Shown: piece after piece, positions 30,929 through 43,287 of the stretch
How the letters are laid out: every line of letters begins with the position of its first letter
Numbering within the stretch: position 1 is the first letter of the stretch
Origin: Laccaria trichodermophora
Taxonomy: Eukaryota; Basidiomycota; Agaricomycetes; Agaricales; Hydnangiaceae
Reading direction: 5' to 3'
Length of the DNA: 64,000 nt
Assembly: GCA_018417955.1 (NCBI GenBank)
Contig: JACTVC010000016.1
Span: 1,178,001 to 1,242,000 of the forward strand
Notes under the pieces: model-generated
Database searches by the model: none
Told to the model about the DNA's origin: nothing
Seen by the model: the letters and a program-made list of their open reading frames with translations, nothing else
Translations under genes and position numbers: made by a program

Positions 30929-33468
30929 TTATCCTACACAATGGTTTTCCGTCGCCAACACCTCATTCGCCTCCACACACTCACTAGGATCTCGAAAGAT
31001 CCTCAAGGGAATATGTCCCGGAATCTGCATACGCGCACGACAAACCCGCATCTGCAAGTCACTCCTTCTCCTCTGTGCATCGGGAAGTGACGCTTTCCTC
31101 GTAGGTTCCATGGATGACGTCGAGGCGAAGGAGGAGTTCGATTGCATGGCAGAGGACTTGATAGATAATGAGAGAGGTGGTGTGGCCTTGTTGATCAACT
31201 TCGCATAGACGCGTGTGGAGAGAGGTGACTTCAACGAAGATTCGGTGGGGCTTGGTGATGGTCCGGAGAGGGTGGTTGTGGAGGCTTGAGCCGTTGATGA
31301 TGGGGGCCATAACTCTCCGCCTTTTCCGTTGGCGAAAGCCTCAGGCTCATCGCTGATCGGTGCTGAGCTGAAATATTGTGACCCATTTTCTGGTATTTCC
31401 AAAACGCTGAGCAAAGAAGTTTTCTTCTTCTGAGAAGAAGTCGCGGAGCCCGAAGAGGTTGAGCTCAAGCGACTAATCACATGATCAGATAGGGCTCTCT
31501 TCACGCCTACGAAGATGGTCTCCTGGTTAGCGCGATCGACAGAATCAACAGGAGAAGTGGTGGTACTATCAGACCTAGGGACGAGTGGAGCAGACGAAGG
31601 TCTGGTCCCAGCTGCATCCATCACCTCCCAGCCAGTAGGGTCATTGATTGGCTCTCCCGAATCCACGTCTCTGATGAACACTGCCAGGATAGTGTCAGGA
31701 CGTTCGCGTGCTATACTGTTCAGGTCATATCAGCAAGTGCATAGCTCAAACTAGACATAAAATAATGTACTCAGCATAGAGCTCCAAGTCTTGCTCTCCA
31801 GAGTCTCCAATGAGGAAGAACTTTGACTCGGGGAAGGAATCCAGGATGTCAACGAGCCCAGCGCGTTTGCGAGCGGCGGGAGCCGAAAGAAGTCCACTGA
31901 ACAAAGACCGGCCAGCATAGGACCTGAGTTTTATCGAACCTAATACAATGTTAGAAAAAGTGAGAAAGCAAGGTTTTGAGATGGTTTACCAAGGGGAAGC
32001 CCTGCGACTTTGAGGAAGTCGTTTACAATAGGAAGAATCTCAAAGGGGCCATTCGACTGATAAGACTGGTTAGCTTAGTCCAAATGTTAGAATGGGTAGT
32101 ACTTACTACGTAATGAAAGCGCACACCCCTTGTAAACATACTTTGATACCATTCCCCCATCCCTGGGATAACATTCTCTTGAAGTTCCTTCACAAACACG
32201 TTCTTGAATACCGCGCGCGCGCCACTCACGATATCTGACCTCTTCACTGTGTCGTCAATATCAGAGATGACGCGTATGGGGCAGTGAGTAATCGGAATCT
32301 TGATCATGCACGAAGCAGGCGATGTTTGGACTACAGGAGGAGCTTGAGGAGAGGGGGTCAATGTTGGTGGCATGAGTTGAGCAATAACCTTGAAGTTATG
32401 CTCTGCCACGGCATCACCGAATGCAATGTGCAACGCTTCAGAATGCTGACACATGGCTTCCCAATCAACCTTGAATCGCGCTTGAAAACTTCCATCTGGG
32501 CCGGTAAAAACATCGTGAGTAGCTAGTGCTTTACGTTTTTCAATGCCCAAGGCATCGGTCTCGTCAATAGAATCAGCGCGAGGAGGATTTTGGTGTGGTG
32601 ATGCGAAGAGGTGAAGGCGGATAGTGCGGTTGGCAACTGCTGAGAACCAAAAAGGTTGTAGGCGAGACTCGAGGTTAGCGTGAAGACGACGAAAAACTTC
32701 AGGAGAAATGGTAGATGCCTCCGATATAGGGGCATCCTGCGGAAGGTCCGACATCGAGGACGAGGGAGAAGAGGATGCAGAGTCAGAATTATTATCCTTT
32801 ATTCGTTGATATTCACGCTCTAAAACTTCTATTTCATAACCTTCTGTTATTTCTGTAGGACGTGGAGGAAGTTTGACTTGCTTGAGGAGTTCTTCTGTCG
32901 AGGCCGTCAAAGGAACAGAGTATAGTGTGTTGGGCGCTGCGTTAGGATCCTCAACAAGTTTCGGTAATGCCGCAAAACCTTCCAAGATATGTCAGTGATG
33001 TAGGAGAAGATCTAGATGAGGCGCACTTTTGGCCAGACGAATAAACGTTCGTTGGGTACGGCTTGCATTTTCCAGAGATCTATGGGAGACGGCATACCCA
33101 GAAATAAAAGCTTCGACTTCAAACGGCCTTATGGCTGGAAAGGCGCTCTATTAAAGCCCCCGTGACAGAAATGTCGAGAACGCACCTTCGGTCCCTGTGT
33201 CCGCGGCGTACCTTCGGGTGGCCCAACCAGGAAAGAGACTGACAATCTCTGTGCTGGGCAACGCACCCTCCCCATTACCTCTTCTTCTCGGAAAAACCTT
33301 TTGTCCTGCCCATTCCCGCCAATTTTGACGATCCTCCTGTGGGGCGGGCTGTAATAAGCCCCTTATGGTATATGTGCCCTTGACGCCTGGTTCACTGTTA
33401 ATATAGCCTTTGACGCGTGTTCCCGCCGAGGACGCAAGAGATCTCCAGGAGGACATGCCTTCGGACAT
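30929..33468 (-). CDS. App1-like phosphatidate phosphatase (DUF2183), paralogue 2
   Basis: Start chosen at 33468 (MSEGMSSWRSLASSAG); 33504 is an alternative. The N-terminal IVSLFPGWATRRYAADTGTE is followed by MEGFAALPKLVEDPN, RRLHANLESRLQPFW, the catalytic VISDIDDTVKRSDIVSGARA, and VFKNVFVKELQENVIPGMGE. Spliced exons give SNGPFEILPIVNDFLK and FFLIGDSGEQDLELYA. The tail IPGHIPLRIFRDPSECVE is shared with paralogue 1. Exon structure and domain order are the same as in the other copy, so the pair arose by duplication, but the linkers have diverged widely, implying an old event. Predicted to dephosphorylate phosphatidate. Confidence 0.85.
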
Positions 33469-33615
33469 GATGGTGGTTATAGAGTGAATGATGCCATTTT
33501 GCAACGACGATGCGTTGAGTTGGAGAAGCCTGAGAAAGCGACAACGAGATCCGTCACGGTGACGACCAAACTTTTGAGCGCTTTCCGCCCAACTCCGACA
33601 ACCCCATAACGTTCA

Positions 33616-34647
33616 ATGAACGCTCTGAGGCTGGCAACGCGATGCTGGCGAACGAACGCGCTTTTCGCTGCGAGATCGTTTACCAGCACTCAATGTGCCA
33701 TGTCTCCTCAGAGTGGCCTCAGTTCATCCCTCGAAAATGTCGCGCAGAAGATTATGGAACTCCTTGATGCTCGTCGCCCAATAAGCAATGGCTTGCAAAT
33801 GCGACCCGACCGTTTTGTTGCGGTCAGAAGCCTGGGGAGTCATACACATAATAACCCAGAAAACTAATCTAACTGACCGTGAAGCTAGAGCACCCGGATA
33901 TCGACGGAATGAACTTCCTCACCTTGGAAAAACTCGTACAGGAAGACAGAGACAACCGCTACGAACTACTCTACGAGCCGTACTCACACTCCCTTGGCAT
34001 GGGAGAACATGTTGACCAATGGTGGATTCGAAAATCTCGGAGTCTCCTCAAACCTGTACGGCGTCTGTGCTTGATCTCTTTTACCTGTTAACACGCTTTT
34101 TAGAAAGTGGAACACGAAATGAGACGTGTTACGCAGCCTCGAGAGTTCACACTAGCGCTCCACATCACAGGGTTGGACTTGTGGCCATCCATCAGTGCGT
34201 ATGAAACCTCTAGGCATCTCCCATCCTCAACTAACGCCGTTATGTAGAACGTACGGGAATATCCAAGATGTCACAACCACACATTTATCTACAGACCCAA
34301 ATCCCGGATTACATCGCTAGCAGCGGTATGCCCCATCACCTCCCCCATCCTACCTTTCTCACAAGGAATTTTCTAAAGCCGAGCCCAAGGAGGAACAACT
34401 TCTCATATACATCAACCTCAAGAAAGCCATGGACGCGGGAATCAAGTTTTACGCTTCTAGTGCGGGGTTGGCCACCCCTGGCGACGAGGCGGGCTTTTTG
34501 AGACCGCGGTTTTTCCAGTATGTTTACGTTCGTGTCATCCAGCGGAAAACGCTGTTGGGAAAGCCATCACAGCCTTGGTTGGTTACGCCGAAACGACCAC
34601 TCTCGACAACCAGGCTCCGGTTAGGGTTGGGTCCCAGACGTCGGTGA
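33616..34647 (+). CDS. Tpt1/KptA-like protein lacking the Arg-His signature, possibly mitochondrial
   Basis: Exons starting at 33,616 read MNALRLATRCWRTNALFAAR, a basic, acid-free N-terminus like a mitochondrial presequence. Then come SLENVAQKIMELLDARRP, FLTLEKLVQEDRDNRYELLY, QWWIR, LALHITGTYGNIQD and IYINLKKAMDAGIKFYASSA, GLATPGDEAGFLRPRFF. These align in order with the canonical enzyme at 43,288-44,496 (KTLSYLLRHGAQ, IREIVGKDSKQRYDL, VWWIRARQGHS, IYINIQAALSSGIQFF, GVVLTAGDDKGFLKPDFF). The catalytic LLRH is replaced by LLDA. The C-terminal exon is uncertain: a GTATGT donor at 34,518 could shorten the tail and end at 34,624. It may be an inactive paralogue or a decaying copy. Confidence 0.6.
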
Positions 34648-35181
34648 ATCATTCCTTCCATTGAAATTCTCGACAAATCATTGATATCAAGCCTGTTTTA
34701 GCTAATCTCCCGTGCACTGCTGTTGAGAGGGCTTCCAAACCACCACGGAGGAATAGCCATTCTCGACTCCGGCCCCAATAGGACACTTGAGAAGGTAGTT
34801 GTTGTGGATATATCCTGCGACTCCCCGAGCTTTGCAGCAAGTGCATCCATACCAGCAAATCATCCTACTACAACCTTCCCTGCAGAATTCCTTTAGCTCA
34901 CTTGTGGAGAGCGGTGTGGAGTCGGTCAATACTTTCCGTCCTCAGACCCGCTATTGCTATTAGCGCCAAGGACAAAAGAAGACCGTCGTGGCATGCTCAC
35001 ATGAGTTGCATCAATGGATCAAGTTCTTCGGTTTCATCTCCACTTACTTGTATTTTAAACTTCAAAAAATGGCCTTCGCCGACCCATCCTTCCTTTCGTT
35101 CCAACTACCAGGACGTCGACCAACCTTTTCATCTTATATCGCAACCCTTATACATAATCCGGGACCCCGTAATCTACCATC
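34648..35181. other. intergenic region, no gene seen
   Basis: Between the Tpt1-like gene and the next secreted-protein gene. Short frames on both strands lack splice or family support. TTATACATAATC at about 35,147 is a possible core promoter for the gene at 35,182. Confidence 0.35.
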
Positions 35182-35909
35182 ATGCTCCTTTCCAACGCTT
35201 TCCTCTTCGTCAGCCTGACCTTCGGCGCAAGTCTCAAAGTCGGAAGTGCTTACTCTCTTTTCCGCCTAACGTCCAGTCTCTTTTCCAGAGACTGGGAACC
35301 AGAAATATGCAACCCAGATTTTGAGGGCTCAGCACTCTCAGTGGTCGGCAATCACGGAGAGTGGGGAGCTGAATCTATCACGCCTGGCTCCCACATTATC
35401 GGGACTAGCACACGTGGGGCCGAGATCGCCAACGCCGACTTTCATTTCACGCTGACGCATAATGGAGAGACTCCAAGGAGATATGTCATTCAGTTCGTTG
35501 TTCTGTTCGCCTTTCGTTGTGGTAGATTGAGCTTACCGATGCGCAGGGACGTTGATCACGCTGATTTCGTAGTCGGTATTCTGGACAACAAGCTCCAGCT
35601 CCAAAACCTGAACATCAGTGACCCGTGAGTCGACCCGTTGTTCTTTCTACCCCTTCAATAAGATGACATTGCGAAAAATGCAGGACTCAGATCTGGAAAG
35701 TCGAATGCGAGTTCTGCGACTCCGGGTTCGCAGGAGAAGATGCGTATCTTGCCGCGTATGACTGCACCATCTCCTCGCCCACGACGGAGGAATGTGTTGA
35801 GCTAGGATTGAATAAGACTCAGCCGTTGACGCTGGTTCCGTGTAGTAGGAGGGACGAGAGGCAACTCTTTCAGTTTTGGACTGCTAATGCGACAGCGCGT
35901 GGGGAATGA
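35182..35909 (+). CDS. small secreted Cys-containing protein
   Basis: The ATG at 35182 opens a signal peptide (MLLSNAFLFVSLTFGASLKV). The body includes ICNPDFEGSALSVVGNHGEW, then a GTGAGT...TGCAG intron (about 35,625-35,682) joins TQIWKVECEFCDSGF, DCTISSPTTEECVELGL and PCSRRDERQLFQFW, with the stop at 35,907-35,909. An additional small intron near 35,484-35,527 is possible. Six or more Cys and the QPLTLVPC...QFW ending recall beta-trefoil-like secreted proteins, but I cannot assign a family with confidence. Confidence 0.65.
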
Positions 35910-36210
35910 GGGGTTTGCCGGCTTTTGGGTGGACTGGCTACATACATTATATCTATTCTTGTGTTAATAAAGGATTGCGTTTGGCCTGATCATGATTCAT
36001 GAGTACTGCGCAGGTTGTGTGTCTATGTTAGAATTAGATACCAGCCCTCCAACCTGATCAACGTCCTATTAACGTCCCAATATCCACATCTGGTTATCGC
36101 CCAACGTCACTGAGGCCACCCATCGCCCCCACTCGCTTCGTTTCGACGACATTTTCTATTCCGAAACCAACTGGCCGAGCGATTATAACTTGTTAGCCCT
36201 GTGACACCCT
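35910..36210. other. short intergenic region
   Basis: Holds the 3' end of the secreted-protein gene and the promoter of the HEAT-repeat gene. Nothing else is seen. Confidence 0.4.
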
Positions 36211-39200
36211 ATGTCCGGCGAAGAAGGGGGCCTCGAAGATATTCAAGAGGTACGCCCGTTCAGCTCTCAACTTAAGGCTCTAACTCATCTCAACTTAGTC
36301 CGAAATCTCTGGAGACAATGAGGTGTACCTCTTCCAATGGTTATCATCGTCGGAGAAGAAGTTGTCGGATGTATCGCTCGTGAGTTAGTTGCATGTTGGA
36401 ATCCCGCAATGTCCTCATATCGCTCCTTTCTAAGGCCGATTTGAAGGTCCAACAACCTGGTTTTGAGAAATCCTTGATCAAAATCGTGTCTGCTCCAGAA
36501 CCATATCCTGCACCTGGGCGCGCTCTGAGGAATCTAGTTGGACGATGTCTTGTCAAGTTGTACACCCGCGGAGAAACGAGGACGATGTTCGACACTCTCC
36601 AAGCGTTCATGAAGCTCGTAGGAGATTTCAAGACGTTGGATAAGGATGCGAGCAAGATGTAAGTCAGTCCCTTACATCAATAATCTTGTTAAACACCCTC
36701 ATTCTTTGACGCAGTGCGGCATTCTCTTGCATCGGCGACCTCATGGCCGCTTTCGGTTCGCAGGTCAGAGACCATCGCAACCTATGTGAAGTTCTATAGC
36801 TGACTCCACGAAAGGTCATGTCATTTATGGCGGAGATCACTATAGTGACTCTCAAAACATACAAATCATCCAACGTTAGCTTCTAATTTGTAAACTGCGT
36901 TGTTGACACATTGCCTAATTTCCATGTCCAGTCCACCCTTCTTCGGTATCATGCACTCATGGCACTTCAGAAATCCTTGCTCACGGCAAAACGGGCTGTT
37001 ACCGATGCTTTAGTTAAAGACATCCTCAAACAAATGAAATCCGCCCTCACCGACAAGTCGCTGCCTGTCCAACGTGCTGCTTCTGAGGTGCGGAAATCTT
37101 ATAATTGGGCTCACCTTACTGATGTTAAAACAGGTCCTTATGGCTATGTATTCCATTCAAGATGGAAGCCACCCATCGTCGAGTGAAGTCGACGCCATCA
37201 TCAGTCTATCTGTCAAAAGCCTCGATAATGCGGACCAGATCACTCGCCATGCTCATGCACAGCTGGTTGGACATGTTCTTTCCTCGACCCAGATTGAGAG
37301 AGCGGCCCCGGTCCCAGAAGCTCCGCAAAAAGCGAAGAAAGATCAAGAGCTTATAGAAGACGACCCACCAACATCCGCTCATTCTGTCACCGAAGCGGCC
37401 AAACCTCTGCTGACACCCGTTGAAATGTTATTACATCTCTCAAACCAGCTCAATAAAAACAATTTGACACGGAAGACACGCGTTGGTATATTCGACTTTT
37501 ACGCGGCTGTTTTTGTTCGGCTTGGTGCATCCTTTGTCGAGTCCAACTTTTCCCTCATCGTCGCCCATCTCATTTCGGAAGTCATCCTTAGTCCGAGGAA
37601 CTCTAGCCGCTATGATGTTTTGCTGACGAGAAAACTGGTTGGGATTTTGATACGGGACTTGATTGGGGTTCGTATGTTGAGTGAGCAAGGTCAAATCAGC
37701 GCGATTCAGGAGTTGGCGAACACCTACCTCAAACGTTGGCCTGCGATGATGCCAGGCCAGACGGCTCCATCCTCTTTGGTTCTCGTCGTCGTTCTCAAAG
37801 AAGTCGCCGGGCTTCTACAACAACTGGGAAACGCCCCTCCACCCGTCCAGGTTCGCTTTTCTCGTCCACATTTCCTTCTAACCTCTTTAACACGCACTTT
37901 TTCATATAGGATGCTCTTTCTGAGCCGCTGGTCACTCTTCTCTCCCATCCTAGTCACAGCGTTCATGTGAATGCTGCGTGGGCCCTCCGATGCTTTTGCT
38001 ACTCGACTCCTCTCCGCCTGCCCAAGACGATTTTGATTGTGATGGACAAACTGCAGCGGGATCTGACATCGATGCTGACACCCACAGCCCCTCCCGACGT
38101 GCAACTTCGAGCACTTGGGCACGGGTACGGTCTTGCAGCTTTGGTTTCAGTAATCCCACAACGACCACTATACGTCTCCTACGATGTTAGCGCCAAGGCA
38201 TTAGATATGGCTACTCAGCTTTTGAAGCGTGCCGCAGAGCATGATCTCAAGATCGGAGGTGTTGAGGTGGAAATCGCATGGACGCTTATTGCCTCCCTTA
38301 TGTCTTTGGGTCCCAACTTCGTTCGCCCCCACCTTCCCCAACTGCTCGTCCTTTGGCGCAATGCCCTTCCGAAACCGACGAACAAGGACTCCACCAATAG
38401 TGCTGGACGCTCTGTGAATGAGTGGATGTTCCTGCTACACGTTCGAGAGAGCGCTCTTGGTGCAATACTTTGTTTCCTTCAGCATAATTCGTCCACTCTT
38501 GTCACTTTAGATGTGGCTCGTCGTATTGCCTCAGTTTTGAGCAATGCCCTCCTTTTCGCCAATGGTTTTATCGCTCAGAATGTTGAAGATCCTTCTGACA
38601 CTCAACCTCCTGTTGTCCCTAAGAAGGGTTTGACCATGCGAGATCGGGAATCCCTTCTTCGTCGCCGAGTATACCAATGTTTTACTGCACTCGGGTTTTC
38701 CAGCATAGCAGAATCAACACAGGCCACTCTCTTACAGTCTGTGGTTTCTCTCTTCGCAAGTCCTGATGGTTATGCTGGCTCCTCGGTGCAAGCCGCCATT
38801 GCTTCTTCCACTGGATCATTCACCTCTGTTTGGCAAAGTAATGACGGATACGCCTATGGCGTCACATTCAATGAAGTGGTGGATTTTGGAGGAATTGGTT
38901 CGGAGGACTCATCGCAGGGTAGCTCTGATTACCTCAATAGAGACACGGTGGAAGTATCAATCGATACCCTGGTATGTCTCATTTCCGATCTACTTCTATC
39001 CCTAATAATGTGATTCTTCAGCTTCGAAAACCTATTCTAGGTGCTTGTGAGCACGATCCTTTGTCCCTATGCCAAGCCAAGTTTTCGGATTCCGAGTACC
39101 AACTTTTCGAACCTCCACCTCCTGCAACCGCGGTAGTGGACACTGCGATCGAGCTGTTTGCGCGGCTTCTTCCTTTGCAGGATCTCACTTCGACAGTCAA

Positions 39201-42200
39201 GGTCATCACGCAGCTTGTCGAATCTGTACGCTCTCCGAAACTTGAGAAGAATACGGGGCGGAAAGCTGCTGTTTTTGTCAATGCGACGGTGGCTCTTGTT
39301 ATGGCCTTGAGAACCGCCACGACATCTCATTTCCGCCAAGCTCGTGACACGTTCGGAAGCTCCTATGTTACAACCCTGCTTTCTTCTTTCTTGATGGTTC
39401 GGCTACCGTTTCTACGATAACTTTTGTCTCTGGAACTGACACGTCATTTTAGGATGCCTTGATTGATGGAGATCTTGTTTTACGTTCTGCCGGCAGTGAA
39501 TCTATTGGAAGACTTGCCAGCCTTTCTGGGACCACCTTCCTCACCAGTCAAATCAAGGATCTCGTTGATCAAGTGGTGAATAATCGTAATCCATTTGGAC
39601 GTGCGGGATGCGCTCTTGCATTTGGGGCGATTTACAGCCATGTTGGTGGACTAGCTGCTGGTCCTTTGCTCAAAACCACCGTCAACGTCCTGATGTCGTT
39701 GAGCAATGATCCTCATCCTATTGTTCACTTTTGGGCTCTAAACGCTCTTGCAAGAGTGATCAATGCCGCGAGTTTAGCATATGCACCCCATGTTTCCAGC
39801 ACGCTTGGTATGCTCCTCAAGGTGTATCTCATGGAGTCCCATGAGCGAGAGGGCGGAACCCTTGGCAATGCAAACGTCAGCGGCGATTGCCCCGCATATC
39901 CTGTTGCCTGTGAAATCATCGACGCAGTGATCACAGTGCTTGGTCCCGATATTCAGGAGTCTCCTCGCACTAGATCTCTGGTTCTCAACCTTGTCCATGA
40001 GTTTTCTCTGGAGGATGACGAAGGCATATCCGTCGAAGCGATCAAGTGTATCCAACATTTCCTCATGTTTGCCCCTGAACATGCGAACATACCAGATTTG
40101 GTGAAGCAGTTTCGAAGTCATCTCTCGTCTTCTCGCCGGCCTCTCAAAATCGCATCGATCAACGCCCTTTACCAACTTGTACAGAAGGATGCTCTCGCCA
40201 TGTCAAGGCTGGGTGGCGACCGACTTGTGGAAGACCTCTTTGGCATGCTTGATGATGACCCTTCAGTTCAAGGAGTGCGCAATGTCATCACGAGTTGGCT
40301 GCAGCAAACAGCCATTCATAATCCGTCTGCTTGGATTGACTTGTGCCAACGCATAATGTCCCGAACAACGGCTTCTCAGCAAGTCGTTGACGCTGCTCGA
40401 CAAAATCTTCGTGATGATGAGGGAGAATCATTAGCTGGCAATTCGCAAGGTGCTGGTCACGGTCACCTGACATCTAGGTGGCGCACACAACTTTTCTCTT
40501 TACAGTGTCTACATGAGATTTGCACTATAGTCGAAAACAGTGGACGGAGGGAACATCTAGATGCTATTGTAGCACGCAGCAAGGGCATAACCACGACTTC
40601 CGGACTTCTCTTCTCTCGTGTTGCCGACCTCATCAAGATGGCATTTACGGCTTCAACTGCATATGTTACTGAGATCCGTTTAGAAGGACTTGTTGTTTTA
40701 AGGGACGTCATTCAGGTGAGGGATCTTTTTGGATGGTCACAAAGAACCGGAGTACTGACCTTCTTTCTTGCAGATATTTGCGTCATCGCCTGATCCCGCC
40801 TATGATGATGCTCTTCTACTCGAGCAACATCAAGCTCCCATAACTGCCGCTTTAACACCAGCCTTCTCATCAGATTCTACTCCCGAGATCCTATCGTCTG
40901 CAGTGCATGCCTGTGCAGTCTTTGTAGGCTGCGGCGTTGTCAAGGACGTTAGTAGGATGGGACGTGTACTGAAGTTGTTGACAACAGCCCTTGAGCAATC
41001 CAAAGGTGTGTTTATTGTTTAATGAATAATATGACGGCGTATACTTATTTGATCCCTCAGACGCAGGAATGCTCTCTCTTGGCGAGACTGGTGAACTGAG
41101 TCCCAATGCGTCAGCCATGTTGAGAATTTCGACTCTGTCTGCTTGGGCACAACTTCAAGTTTCGAGTGTGCGCCAAACCTACCTCCAAAAGGTGGTGCAA
41201 CCGTATCGATCAACGTTGGCGTCTTTATGGGTGGCAGCTTTGCGTGATTACGCCAGCATCAGGATTGATTCAGAGTTTCTGCACGATACTTCGTCAGTAG
41301 CTTTGGACTCATCGTACTCGAGTCTTGGTAAAGAAGTTCTGCTCCCGGTAAGTTGACGCATTCTTCACCCAGAAGGGGTCACTAATTTCTTTTCCAGTAT
41401 TATACCAAAACGTGGCCCACTATCCTTCAAGCTGTAGCTACAGCAATGCAAGCCGGAGACCCCCACGTTCTCGCAGCGATGGATGGTAGAGAGCTAACCA
41501 AAGTCGAAACCGCGATAACCCCCTCCCCCGATCGCCAAGAGCCTGCCATGTTTTTCTTCGTGATTTTTGGTTTGGTATACGAAGCACTCGCTACCTCGTC
41601 TCCGGATTCATCTTCAAGCACGTCGGCCCGACAAACCAATGTTATCTCTGGTCTTCAAGCTCTCAAATGTCTGGTGCGACCAGAGTACTCGGGCAAAGCG
41701 ATTATGGAACCTGCCATCTTTGAAGAGTTCATTAGTCTGTGCTATCGTATGGCGATGACGGAACCTGCAAACATTCAGGTTCATTTGGTTGAGGTGATTG
41801 CTATCTTTGCTGCGTCTCATAGTGCGGGGGATATGTACGTCTTTTGTTCTCCACCAGAGATCTGCCGTTGAAATTTCGGTCATTTTAGGTCTGCAGATGC
41901 GCTTTCTGCAACCTCTCCTCGAGCCCATTGTTTGAGAATATGTTCACATATCCTGAAGCACTCTACCTCTACTGCACGTGGGGGAATTATTCGTGAGTGC
42001 CTCTTGCTTACCTCCGATTTTGGGCTCATGTTTTGTTCACCTCCATGTTAGAGGGACAAGTTGTAGATCGTATTTCATTGATTGTATCCGCACTGTCCGC
42101 GTTCACAGCCATTGGGGCTTCGATCAATACATCTCAACGTGAAGATGTCAGAGGCGTTGCCATCCTTCTGTACTGCGGTAGGTTCTACCCGTCATTTTAT

Positions 42201-43222
42201 CCAGAAACCGCTCATTCGTTTTTTGGCCAGACTTACTCAAGGACGAATCATCCGAAATTGACCTGGTTGGGCCTACGCTACCAACATTAAAGTCGTTGCT
42301 AGACTTGCCGACTGCTCCTGGGTCGAACGTGAATGAAGGGTATGATCGATTAGCTCATGCCCTTTTATCAGCTTGTTTGCTTCACATTGATGAGATGCGG
42401 TAAGCCTTCTTAAGTGCGAAATTAACATAACATATTTATCAATGATGCACATACAGTGGTCGAAGTGGTGTAATTTCTGCGAAAAAGATCAAGAATAACC
42501 TCTTGGCGGCAGTCCTCGTATTGACTGTCATCCCCAGCACAGTGAAGCTCGGTAGATCTGCAGTTGAGCACTGTTGTTTCTTGATATCTCAAAAGCTGTT
42601 GGATGTGGATGATGTGAGCGTCATTGATCCAACACGCCTTTTTGCTTACCCATGATCCTCCAGACATCATTAACTGCAGCCCATTGCGCGAAAACGCTCG
42701 TCGCGTCAGCGTCTACGGGTAATCCGACCCTCAGGCAGTGTGTGCGGCTTTTGATACCCGCCCTGGTCGAATTCATCGCGAAGATGGCTCCTTTAGTGCA
42801 TGAAGGGTCGATAACGGAGCCGCAAGCAGCTGCGATTGGGGAGATCTGGAAGGCCTTTTCCATCTTCTTCAACACTGTTTCCGAAGATCTACGTGAGTCT
42901 TCTCTTTCCCTCTCCTCGCCTCTTTTCTGAAGCTCGTACATACAACGCAGGTGCACGTGTCCTCGGTGTCTTATTACCCACCATTTCCCTCCTCCTCGTC
43001 AACAATGGCACGGGCACACAAGCGTCGATATCCACACAGGCTACGGCCCAGCTGCTTACGTACGCTACGACCTCTCCTGCGGGGTTCAAAGAGGCTGCTG
43101 GGATGCTGGATCCTGCGACGAGGGAGTTGTTGGAGACGTCGATTCGGAGAGCGGTGGGTGGTGTGCAGGGAGCGCAGGCTCAGCAGGCTGTGAAGCCGCA
43201 GATATCGCTTCGGTCGTTCTAA
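36211..43222 (+). CDS. HEAT-repeat protein, HEATR5 / Laa1 homologue
   Basis: The ATG at 36211 (MSGEEGGLEDIQ) is joined by GTACGC...CTTAG to SEISGDNEVYLFQWLSSSEK, and by GTGAGT...CTAAG to ADLKVQQPGFEKSLIKI. About fifteen exons build one alpha-solenoid of roughly 2,000 residues ending VKPQISLRSF. Helical pairs recur throughout (LRYHALMALQKSLLTAKRAV, SVHVNAAWALRCFCYST, PIVHFWALNALARVINAA). The ALRNLVGRCLVKLYTRGE and NAAWALRCF blocks are typical of HEATR5/Laa1. In yeast Laa1 binds the AP-1 clathrin adaptor and directs it to trans-Golgi and endosomal membranes; the animal HEATR5 proteins act with AP-1/aftiphilin and dynein. No disruption is seen. Confidence 0.88.
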
Positions 43223-43287
43223 TTCTCATTTTTAATATTTTATGTTCGTAGATGAGCAATTTGTACGGTTTGAACCAGAACGACAAG

